Of a stretch of 64,000 bases of DNA, positions 53,680 through 64,000 are shown piece by piece. The translations under genes were made by a program, and so were the position numbers. Each line of letters starts with the position of its first letter. Position 1 is the stretch's first letter. The notes beneath the pieces are model-generated. The model searched no databases. It saw only the letters and a program-made list of their open reading frames with translations, and was not told the DNA's origin. The stretch spans positions 25,226 to 89,225 of the forward strand of contig NW_027196492.1 in NCBI RefSeq assembly GCF_038502225.1, in the 5' to 3' direction. This stretch comes from Cherax quadricarinatus (lineage: Eukaryota > Arthropoda > Malacostraca > Decapoda > Parastacidae).

Positions 53680-56600
53680 CTGGAACTGGTGTCCATCAAG
53701 CTGAAGACAGCGTCCTCAACTGTTAGCTGGAACTGAACTGGTGTCCATCAAGCTGAAGACAGCTTCCTCAACTGTTAGCTGGAACTGAACTGGAGTCCAT
53801 CAAGCTGAAGACAGCTTCCTCAACTGTTAGCTGGAACTGGACTGGTGTCCATCAAGCTGAAGACAGCTTCCTCAACTGTTAGCTGGAACTGGACTGGTGT
53901 CCATCAAGCTGAAGACAGCTTCCTCAACTGTTAGCTGGAACTGGACTGGTGTCCATCAAGCTGAAGACAGCTTCCACAACTGTTAGCTGGAACTGGTGTC
54001 CATCAAGCTGAAGACAGCTTCCACAACTGTTAGCTGGAACTGGTGTCCATCAAGCTGAAGACAGCTTCCTCAACTGTTAGCTGGAACTGGTGTCCATCAA
54101 GCTGAAGACAGCTTCCACAACTGTTAGCTGGAACTGGACTGGTGTCCATCAAGCTGAAGACAGCTTCCACAACTGTTAGCTGGAACTGGTGTCCATCAAG
54201 CTGAAGACAGCTTCCACAACTGTGAGCTGGAACTGGACTGGTGTCCATCAAGCTGAAGACAGCTTCCACAACTGTTAGCTGGAACTGGTGTCCATCAAGC
54301 TGAAGACAGCTTCCACAACTGTTAGCTGGAACTGAACTGGTGTCCATCAAGCTGAAGACAGCTTCCACAACTGTTAGCTGGAACTGGTGTCCATCAAGCT
54401 GAAGACAGCTTCCTCAACTGTTAGCTGGAACTGGACTGGTGTCCATCAAGCTGAAGACAGCTTCCTCAACTGTTAGCTGGAACTGGACTGGTGTCCATCA
54501 AGCTGAAGACAGCTTCCTCAACTGTTAGCTGGACCTGGACTGGTGTCCATCAAGCTGAAGACAGCTTCCTCAACTGTTAGCTGGAACTGAACTGGAGTCC
54601 ATCAAGCTGAAGACAGCTTCCTCAACTGTGAGCTGGAACTGGTGTCCATCAAGCTGAAGACAGCTTCCTCAACTGTTAGCTGGAACTGAACTGGAGTCCA
54701 TCAAGCTGAAGACAGCTTCCTCAACTGTTAGCTGGAACTGAACTGGAGTCCATCAAGCTGAAGACAGCTTCCTCAACTGTTAGCTGGAACTGAACTGGAG
54801 TCCATCAAGCTGAAGACAGCTTCCTCAACTGTGAGCTGAAGACAGCTTCCTCAAGCTGGAACTGGACTGGTGTCCATCAAGCTGAAGACAGCTTCCTCAA
54901 CTGTGAGCTGGAACTGGACTGGTGTCCATCAAGCTGAAGACAGCTTCCTCAACTGTTAGCTGGAACTGGACTGGTGTCCATCAAGCTGAAGACAGCTTCC
55001 TCAACTGTTAGCTGGAACTGGACTGGTGTCCATCAAGCTGAAGACAGCTTCCACAACTGTTAGCTGGAACTGAACTGGAGTCCATCAAGCTGAAGACAGC
55101 TTCCTCAACTGTTAGCTGGAACTGGACTGGTGTCCATCAACTGTTAGCGGGAACTGGACTGGTGTCCATCAAGCTGAAGACAGCTCCTCAACTGTGAGCT
55201 GGAACTGGTGTCCATCAAGCTGAAGACAGCTTCTACAACTGTTAGCTGGAACTGAACTGGAGTCCATCAAGCTGAAGACAGCTTTCTCAACTGTGAGCTG
55301 GAACTGGACTGGTGTCCATCAAGCTGAAGACAGCTTCCACAACTGTTAGCTGGAACTGGACTGGTGTCCATCAAGCTGAAGACAGCTTCCTCAACTGTTA
55401 GCTGGAACTGGACTGGTGTCCATCAAGCTGAAGACAGCTTCCTCAGCTGTTAGCTGGAACTGGACTGGTGTCCATCAAGCTGAAGACAGCTTCCTCAACT
55501 GTTAGCTGGAACTGGACTGGTGTCCATCAAGCTGAAGACAGCTTCCTCAACTGTGAGCTGGAACTGGACTGGTGTCCATCAAGCTGAAGACAGCTTCCTC
55601 AACTGTGAGCTGGAACTGGTGTCCATCAAGCTGAAGACAGCTTCCTCAACTGTGAGCTGGAACTGGTGTCCATCAAGCTGAAGACAGCTTCCTCAACTGT
55701 GAGCTGGAACTGAACTAGTGTCCATCAAGCTGAAGACAGCTTCCTAAACTGTGAGCTGGAACTGGACTGGTGTCCATCAAGCTGAAGACAGCTTCCTCAA
55801 CTGTGAGCAGGAACTGGACTGGTGTCCATCAAGCTGAAGACAGCTTCGTCAACTGTCAGCTGGAAACATCAAGCTGAAGACAGCTTTCTCAACTGTTAGC
55901 TGGAACTGGACTGGTGTCCATCAAGCTGAAGACAGACTGTGAGCAGCTTCCTGCTGTTAGCTGGAACTGTCCATCAAGCTGAAGACAGCTTTCTCAACTG
56001 TTAGCTGGAACTGGACTGGTGTCCATCAAGCTGAAGACAGCTTCCTTAACTGTGAGCTGGAACTGAACTGGAGTCCATCAAGCTGAAGACAGCTTCCACA
56101 ACTGTTAGCTGGAACTGGTGTCCATCAAGCTGAAGACAGCTTCCACAACTGTTAGCTGGAACTGAACTGGTGTCCATCAAGCTGAAGACAGCTTCCACAA
56201 CTGTTAGCTGGAACTGGACTGGTGTCCATCAAGCTGAAGACAGCTTCCTCAACTGTTAGCTGGAACTGGACTGGTGTCCATCAAGCTGAAGACAGCTTCC
56301 TCAACTGTTAGCTGGAACTGGACTGGTGTCCATCAAGCTGAAGACAGCTTCCTCAGCTTCCTCAGCTGTTAGCTGGAACTGGACTGGTGTCCATCAAGCT
56401 GAAGACAGCTTCCTCAGCTGTGAGCTGGAACTGGACTGGTGTCCATCAAGCTGAAGACAGCTTCCTCAGCTGTTAGCTGGAACTGGACTGGTGTCCATCA
56501 AGCTGAAGACAGCTTCCTCAGCTGTTAGCTGGAACTGGACTGGTGTCCATCAAGCTGAAGACAGCTTCCTCAGCTGTTAGCTGGAACTGGACTGGTGTCC

Positions 56601-59600
56601 ATCAAGCTGAAGACAGCTTCCTCAGCTGTTAGCTGGAACTGGACTGGTGTCCATCAAGCTGAAGACAGCTTCCTCAACTGTTAGCTGGAACTGGACTGGT
56701 GTCCATCAAGCTGAAGACAGCTTCCTCAACTGTTAGCTGGAACTGGACTGGTGTCCATCAAGCTGAAGACAGCTTTCCTGTTAGCAACTGGTGTCCTCAA
56801 GTGAAGCTGGAACTGGTCCATCAACTGGTGTCCATCAAGCTGAAGACAGCTTCCTCAACTGTTAGCTGGAACTGGACTGGTGTCCATCAAGCTGAAGACA
56901 GCTTCCTCAACTGTTAGCTGGAACTGGACTGGTGTCCATCAAGCTGAAGACAGCTTCCTCAACTGTTAGCTGGAACTGGACTGGTGTCCATCAAGCTGAA
57001 GACAGCTTCCTCAGCTGTTAGCTGGAACTGGACTGGTGTCCATCAAGCTGAAGACAGCTTCCTCAGCTGTTAGCTGGAACTGGACTGGTGTCCATCAAGC
57101 TGAAGACAGCTTCCTCAGCTGTTAGCTGGAACTGGACTGGTGTCCATCAAGCTGAAGACAGCTTCCTCAGCTGTTAGCTGGAACTGGACTGGTGTCCATC
57201 AAGCTGAAGACAGCTTCCTCAGCTGTTAGCTGGAACTGGACTGGTGTCCATCAAGCTGAAGACAGCTTCCTCAGCTGTTAGCTGGAACTGGACTGGTGTC
57301 CATCAAGCTGAAGACAGCTTCCTCAGCTGTTAGCTGGAACTGGACTGGTGTCCATCAAGCTGAAGACTGGTGTCCATCCTCTGGAACTGGACTGGTGAGC
57401 TGTTAGCTGGAACTGGACTGGTGTCCATCAAGCTGAAGACAGCTTTCTCAACTGTCAGCTGGAACTGGACTGGTGTCCATCAAGCTGAAGACAGCTTCCT
57501 CAACTGTTAGCTGGAACTGGACTGGTGTCCATCAAGCTGAAGACAGCTTCCTCAGCTGTTAGCTGGAACTGGACTGGTGTCCATCAAGCTGAAGACAGCT
57601 TCCTCAGCTGTTAGCTGGAACTGGACTGGTGTCCATCAAGCTGAAGACAGCTTCCTCAGCTGTTAGCTGGAACTGGACTGGTGTCCATCAAGCTGAAGAC
57701 AGCTTCCTCAACTGTTAGCTGGAACTGGACTGGTGTCCATCAAGCTGAAGACAGCTTCCTCAGCTGTTAGCTGGAACTGGACTGGTGTCCATCAAGCTGA
57801 AGACAGCTTCCTCAGCTGTTAGCTGGAACTGGACTGGTGTCCATCAAGCTGAAGACAGCTTCCTCAGCTGTTAGCTGGAACTGGACTGGTGTCCATCAAG
57901 CTGAAGACAGCTGTTAGCTGGAACTGGACTGGTGTCCATCAAGCTGAAGACAGCTTCCTCAGCTGTTAGCTGGAACTGGACTGGTGTCCATCAAGCTGAA
58001 GACAGCTTCCTCAACTGTTAGCTGGAACTGGACTGGTGTCCATCAAGCTGAAGACAGCTTCCTCAGCTGTTAGCTGGAACTGGACTGGTGTCCATCAAGC
58101 TGAAGACAGCTTCCTCAGCTGTTAGCTGGAACTGGACTGGTGTCCATCAAGCTGAAGACAGCTTCCTCAGCTGTTAGCTGGAACTGGACTGGTGTCCATC
58201 AAGCTGAAGACAGCTTCCTCAGCTGTTAGCTGGAACTGGACTGGTGTCCATCAAGCTGAAGACAGCTTCCTCAGCTGTTAGCTGGAACTGGACTGGTGTC
58301 CATCAAGCTGAAGACAGCTTCCTCAGCTGTTAGCTGGAACTGGACTGGTGTCCATCAAGCTGAAGACAGCTTCCTCAGCTGTTAGCTGGAACTGGACTGG
58401 TGTCCATCAAGCTGAAGACAGCTTCCTCAGACTGTTAGCTGGAACTGGACTGGTGTCCATCAAGCTGAAGACAGCTTCCTCAACTGTTAGCTGGAACTGG
58501 ACTGGTGTCCATCAAGCTGAAGACAGCTTCCTCAGCTGTTAGCTGGAACTGGACTGGTGTCCATCAAGCTGAAGACAGCTTCCTCAGCTGTTAGCTGGAA
58601 CTGGACTGGTGTCCATCAAGCTGAAGACAGCTTCCTCAGCTGTTAGCTGGAACTGGACTGGTGTCCATCAAGCTGAAGACAGCTTCCTCAGCTGTTAGCT
58701 GGAACTGGACTGGTGTCCATCAAGCTGAAGACAGCTTCCTCAACTGTTAGCTGGAACTGGACTGGTGTCCATCAAGCTGAAGACAGCTTCCTCAGCTGTT
58801 AGCTGGAACTGGACTGGTGTCCATCAAGCTGAAGACAGCTTCCTCAACTGTTAGCTGGAACTGGACTGGTGTCCATCAAGCTGAAGACAGCTTCCTCAGC
58901 TGTTAGCTGGAACTGGACTGGTGTCCATCAAGCTGAAGACAGCTTCCTCAACTGTTAGCTGGAACTGGACTGGTGTCCATCAAGCTGAAGACAGCTTCCT
59001 CAGCTGTTAGCTGGAACTGGACTGGTGTCCATCAAGCTGAAGACAGCTTCCTCAGCTGTTAGCTGGAACTGGACTGGTGTCCATCAAGCTGAAGACAGCT
59101 TCCTCAGCTGTTAGCTGGAACTGGACTGGTGTCCATCAAGCTGAAGACAGCTTCCTCAGCTGTTAGCTGGAACTGGACTGGTGTCCATCAAGCTGAAGAC
59201 AGCTTCCTCAGCTGTTAGCTGGAACTGGACTGGTGTCCATCAAGCTGAAGACAGCTTCCTCTGGAACTGGACTGTTAGCTGGAACTGGACTGGTGTCCAT
59301 CAAGCTGAAGACAGCTTCCTCAGCTGTTAGCTGGAACTGGACTGGTGTCCATCAAGCTGAAGACAGCTTCCTCAGCTGTTAGCTGGAACTGGACTGGTGT
59401 CCATCAAGCTGAAGACAGCTTCCTCAAGCTGTTAGCTGGAACTGGACTGGTGTCCATCAAGCTGAAGACAGCTTCCTCAACTGTTAGCTGGAACTGGACT
59501 GGTGTCCATCAAGCTGAAGACAGCTTCCTCAACTGTTAGCTGGAACTGGACTGGTGTCCATCAAGCTGAAGACAGCTTCCTCAGCTGTTAGCTGGAACTG

Positions 59601-62600
59601 GACTGGTGTCCATCAAGCTGAAGACAGCTTCCTCAGCTGTTAGCTGGAACTGGACTGGTGTCCATCAAGCTGAAGACAGCTTCCTCAGCTGTTAGCTGGA
59701 ACTGGACTGGTGTCCATCAAGCTGAAGACAGCTTCCTCAGCTGTTAGCTGGAACTGGACTGGTGTCCATCAAGCTGAAGACAGCTTCCTCAGCTGTTAGC
59801 TGGAACTGGACTGGTGTCCATCAAGCTGAAGACAGCTTCCTCAGCTGTTAGCTGGAACTGGACTGGTGTCCATCAAGCTGAAGACAGCTTCCTCAGCTGT
59901 TAGCTGGAACTGGACTGGTGTCCATCAAGCTGAAGACAGCTTCCTCAAGCTGTTAGCTGGAACTGGACTGGTGTCCATCAAGCTGAAGACAGCTTCCTCA
60001 GCTGTTAGCTGGAACTGGACTGGTGTCCATCAAGCTGAAGACCGCTTCCTCAAGCTGTTAGCTGGAACTGGACTGGTGTCCATCAAGCTGAAGACAGCTT
60101 CCTCAGCTGTTAGCTGGAACTGGACTGGTGTCCATCAAGCTGAAGACAGCTTCCTCAGCTGTTAGCTGGAACTGGACTGGTGTCCATCAAGCTGAAGACA
60201 GCTTCCTCAGCTGTTAGCTGGAACTGGACTGGTGTCCATCAAGCTGAAGACAGCTTCCTCAGCTGTTAGCTGGAACTGGACTGGTGTCCATCAAGCTGAA
60301 GACAGCTTCCTCAGCTGTTAGCTGGAACTGGACTGGTGTCCATCAAGCTGAAGACAGCTTCCTCAGCTGTTAGCTGGAACTGGACTGGTGTCCATCAAGC
60401 TGAAGACAGCTGAAGACAGCTTCCTCAGCTGTTAGCTGGAACTGGACTGGTGTCCATCAAGCTGAAGACAGCTTCCTCAGCTGTTAGCTGGAACTGGACT
60501 GGTGTCCATCAAGCTGAAGACAGCTTCCTCAGCTGTTAGCTGGAACTGGACTGGTGTCCATCAAGCTGAAGACAGCTTCCTCAGCTGTTAGCTGGAACTG
60601 GACTGGTGTCCATCAAGCTGAAGACAGCTTCCTCAGCTGTTAGCTGGAACTGGACTGGTGTCCATCAAGCTGAAGACAGCTTCCTCAGCTGTTAGCTGGA
60701 ACTGGACTGGTGTCCATCAAGCTGAAGACAGCTTCCTCAGCTGGAACTGGACTGTCAAGCTGAAGACAGCTGGAACTGGACTGGTGTCCATCAAGCTGAA
60801 GACAGCTTCCTCAGCTGTTAGCTGGAACTGGACTGGTGTCCATCAAGCTGAAGACAGCTTCCTCAGCTGTTAGCTGGAACTGGACTGGTGTCCATCAAGC
60901 TGAAGACAGCTTCCTCAGCTGTTAGCTGGAACTGGACTGGTGTCCATCAAGCTGAAGACAGCTTCCTCAGCTGTTAGCTGGAACTGGACTGGTGTCCATC
61001 AAGCTGAAGACAGCTTCCTCAGCTGTTAGCTGGAACTGGACTGGTGTCCATCAAGCTGAAGACAGCTTCCTCAGCTGTTAGCTGGAACTGGACTGGTGTC
61101 CATCAAGCTGAAGACAGCTTCCTCAGCTGTTAGCTGGAACTGGACTGGTGTCCATCAAGCTGAAGACAGCTTCCTCAGCTGTTAGCTGGAACTGGACTGG
61201 TGTCCATCAAGCTGAAGACAGCTTCCTCAGCTGTTAGCTGGAACTGGACTGGTGTCCATCAAGCTGAAGACAGCTTCCTCAGCTGTTAGCTGGAACTGGA
61301 CTGGTGTCCATCAAGCTGAAGACAGCTTCCTCAGCTGTTAGCTGGAACTGGACTGGTGTCCATCAAGCTGAAGACAGCTTCCTCAGCTGTTAGCTGGAAC
61401 TGGACTGGTGTCCATCAAGCTGAAGACAGCTTCCTCAGCTGTTAGCTGGAACTGGACTGGTGTCCATCAAGCTGAAGACAGCTTCCTCAGCTGTTAGCTG
61501 GAACTGGACTGGTGTCCATCAAGCTGAAGACAGCTTCCTCAGCTGTTAGCTGGAACTGGACTGGTGTCCATCAAGCTGAAGACAGCTTCCTCAGCTGTTA
61601 GCTGGAACTGGACTGGTGTCCATCAAGCTGAAGACAGCTTCCTCAAGCTGTTAGCTGGAACTGGACTGGTGTCCATCAAGCTGAAGACAGCTTCCTCAGC
61701 TGTTAGCTGGAACTGGACTGGTGTCCATCAAGCTGAAGACAGCTTCCTCAGCTGTTAGCTGGAACTGGACTGGTGTCCATCAAGCTGAAGACAGCTTCCT
61801 CAGCTGTTAGCTGGAACTGGACTGGTGTCCATCAAGCTGAAGACAGCTTCCTCAGCTGTTAGCTGGAACTGGACTGGTGTCCATCAAGCTGAAGACAGCT
61901 TCCTCAGCTGTTAGCTGGAACTGGACTGGTGTCCATGGAATTGGACTGGTGTCCATCAAGCTGAAGACAGCTTCCTCAGCTGTTAGCTGGAACTGGACTG
62001 GTGTCCATCAAGCTGAAGACAGCTTCCTCAGCTGTTAGCTGGAACTGGACTGGTGTCCATCAAGCTGAAGACAGCTTCCTCAGCTGTTAGCTGGAACTGG
62101 ACTGGTGTCCATCAAGCTGAAGACAGCTTCCTCAGCTGTTAGCTGGAACTGGACTGGTGTCCATCAAGCTGAAGACAGCTTCCTCAGCTGTTAGCTGGAA
62201 CTGGACTGGTGTCCATCAAGCTGAAGACAGCTTCCTCAGCTGTTAGCTGGAACTGGACTGGTGTCCATCAAGCTGAAGACAGCTTCCTCAGCTGTTAGCT
62301 GGAACTGGACTGGTGTCCATCAAGCTGAAGACAGCTTCCTCAGCTGTTAGCTGGAACTGGACTGGTGTCCATCAAGCTGAAGACAGCTTCCTCAGCTGTT
62401 AGCTGGAACTGGACTGGTGTCCATCAAGCTGAAGACAGCTTCCTCAGCTGTTAGCTGGAACTGGACTGGTGTCCATCAAGCTGAAGACAGCTTCCTCAGC
62501 TGTTAGCTGGAACTGGACTGGTGTCCATCAAGCTGAAGACAGCTTCCTCAGCTGTTAGCTGGAACTGGACTGGTGTCCATCAAGCTGAAGACAGCTTCCT

Positions 62601-63229
62601 CAGCTGTTAGCTGGAACTGGACTGGTGTCCATCAAGCTGAAGACAGCTTCCTCAGCTGTTAGCTGGAACTGGACTGGTGTCCATCAAGCTGAAGACAGCT
62701 TCCTCAGCTGTTAGCTGGAACTGGACTGGTGTCCATCAAGCTGAAGACAGCTTCCTCAGCTGTTAGCTGGAACTGGACTGGTGTCCATCAAGCTGAAGAC
62801 AGCTTCCTCAGCTGTTAGCTGGAACTGGACTGGTGTCCATCAAGCTGAAGACAGCTTCCTCAGCTGTTAGCTGGAACTGGACTGGTGTCCATCAAGCTGA
62901 AGACAGCTTCCTCAGCTGTTAGCTGGAACTGGACTGGTGTCCATCAAGCTGAAGACAGCTTCCTCAGCTGTTAGCTGGAACTGGACTGGTGTCCATCAAG
63001 CTGAAGACAGCTTCCTCAGCTGTTAGCTGGAACTGGACTGGTGTCCATCAAGCTGAAGACAGCTTCCTCAGCTGTTAGCTGGAACTGGACTGGTGTCCAT
63101 CAAGCTGAAGACAGCTTCCTCAGCTGTTAGCTGGAACTGGACTGGTGTCCATCAAGCTGAAGACAGCTTCCTCAGCTGTTAGCTGGAACTGGACTGGTGT
63201 CCATCAAGCTGAAGACAGCGTCCTCAACT
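53680..63229. repeat. 9.5-kb satellite of 47- and 52-bp units
   Basis: Roughly 185 tandem units. The 52-bp form reads 'ctggaactggactggtgtcc', 'atcaagctgaagacagcttc', 'ctcagctgttag'; the 47-bp form lacks one 'actgg'. The left part (53680-56350) mixes 47- and 52-bp units and variants 'ctcaactg', 'ccacaactg' and 'gtgag'. The right part (from about 58000) is almost uniform 52-bp 'ctcagctgttag' units. Scrambled junctions occur at about 55925-55970, 56770-56830, 57365-57400, 59257-59275, 60400-60420, 60740-60780 and 61935-61950. The first and last units both read 'gacagcgtcctcaact'. Short open frames are artefacts. Confidence 0.97.
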
Positions 63230-63337
63230 CACACAACAACACTCCTGGTTATATAATAATTAAAATAAACATCTGTTTTCTCTCACTATCACTTCTGCCT
63301 CTCATGACGATTTACTTAAATAAAATTTTCAATCACC
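63230..63337. other. Short spacer between arrays
   Basis: AT-rich, nothing recognised. Confidence 0.5.
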
Positions 63338-64000
63338 AAATATCAAGGTAAGTGTATGTTAAATATCAAGGTAAGTGTATGTTAAATATCAAGGTAAGTG
63401 TATGTTAAATATCAAGGTAAGTGTATGTTAAATATCAAGGTAAGTGTATGTTAAATATCAAGGTAAGTGTATGTTAAATATCAAGGTAAGTGTCAAGGTA
63501 AGTGTATGTTAAATATCAAGGTAAGTGTATGTTAAATATCAAGGTAAGTGTATGTTAAATATCAAGGTAAGTGTATGTTAAATATCAAGGTAAGTGTATG
63601 TTAAATATCAAGGTAAGTGTATGTTAAATATCAAGGTAAGTGTATGTTAAATATCAAGGTAAGTGTATGTTAAATATCAAGGTAAGTGTATGTTAAATAT
63701 CAAGGTAAGTGTATGTTAAATATCAAGGTAAGTGTATGTTAAATATCAAGGTAAGTGTATGTTAAATATCAAGGTAAGTGTATGTTAAATATCAAGGTAA
63801 GTGTATGTTAAATATCAAGGTAAGTGTGTGTTAAATATCAAGGTAAGTGTATGTTAAATATCAAGGTAAGTGTATGTTAAATATCAAGGTAAGTGTATGT
63901 TAAATATCAAGGTAAGTGTATGTTAAATATATCAAGGTAAGTGTATGTTAAATATCAAGGTAAGTGTATGTTAAATATCAAGGTAAGTGTGTGTTAAATA
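63338..64000. repeat. 23-bp minisatellite containing a splice-donor consensus
   Basis: About 28 copies of a 23-bp unit 'aaatatcaaggtaagtgtat' plus 'gtt', continuing beyond the window. One truncated unit lies near 63485 and one with an extra 'at' near 63928. Every unit carries AAG/GTAAGT, a perfect match to the metazoan 5' splice-site consensus on the plus strand. Confidence 0.95.

Noticed and set aside
53680..63229. Repeat-spacer array
   Set aside because: The units are head-to-tail copies of one sequence; the apparent spacers are the same bases with point changes.

Overview
This window looks like repeat-rich nuclear DNA of an arthropod, most likely a decapod crustacean. The evidence is the (CCTAA)n/(TTAGG)n telomere-type array at 40890-41379, long AT, CA, TG and GTA microsatellites, and dense CR1, RTE, L2-like and Penelope-like retroelements of a kind I associate with crayfish and shrimp genomes. 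That assignment rests on memory and was not searched. I find no host protein-coding gene and no bacterial-type gene organisation. Everything recognisable is a mobile element, a virus-like relic or a tandem array.

Layout. 1-2030: two interleaved minisatellites. 2095-4445: a minus-strand RTE LINE fragment in which two separate pieces have expanded into an 18-bp and a 46-bp array. 4511-7170: a Penelope-like (PLE) insertion, then a decayed CR1 copy split by a fold-back PLE. 7170-18980: CR1 copies of a second family (called CR1-B here). One full-length copy (8912-18450) is broken by three PLE insertions, and one of those carries a reversed CR1-A fragment that itself contains another PLE. 19030-24300: PLE remnants, a minisatellite, and a Ty3/gypsy-like pol relic split by a PLE and a CR1. 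24506-31797: a 21-bp minisatellite interrupted by an L2-like LINE fragment and by a CR1-A copy with both ORFs open. 31798-32780: PLE terminal repeats. 33016-37735: (TA)n arrays around an RTE LINE with one long open frame, plus a MITE.

37740-42170 is non-coding, repeat-structured DNA with CRE palindromes, a recurring TTAATAAGGGG box and the telomere-type array. 42175-48001 is a degraded Polinton/Maverick (adintovirus-like) block: packaging ATPase, integrase with chromodomain tail, a small ORF, a penton-like minor capsid protein and a possible small glycine-rich virion protein. A piggyBac transposon and a PLE repeat interrupt it. 48690-50500 holds PLE, RTE and L2-like debris. 50500-52040 shows nothing recognisable. 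52040-53221 has a 62-bp tandem repeat and small PLE fold-backs. 53680-63229 is a 9.5-kb satellite of 47/52-bp units. 63338-64000 is a 23-bp array running off the window.

The strongest non-gene signal is a set of minimal hammerhead-ribozyme motifs in the PLE terminal repeats. They show compensatory changes in stem I, stem II and the C3-G8 core pair across families in this one window. PLE insertions are bounded by 11-13 bp target-site duplications, so the order of nested insertions can be read directly.
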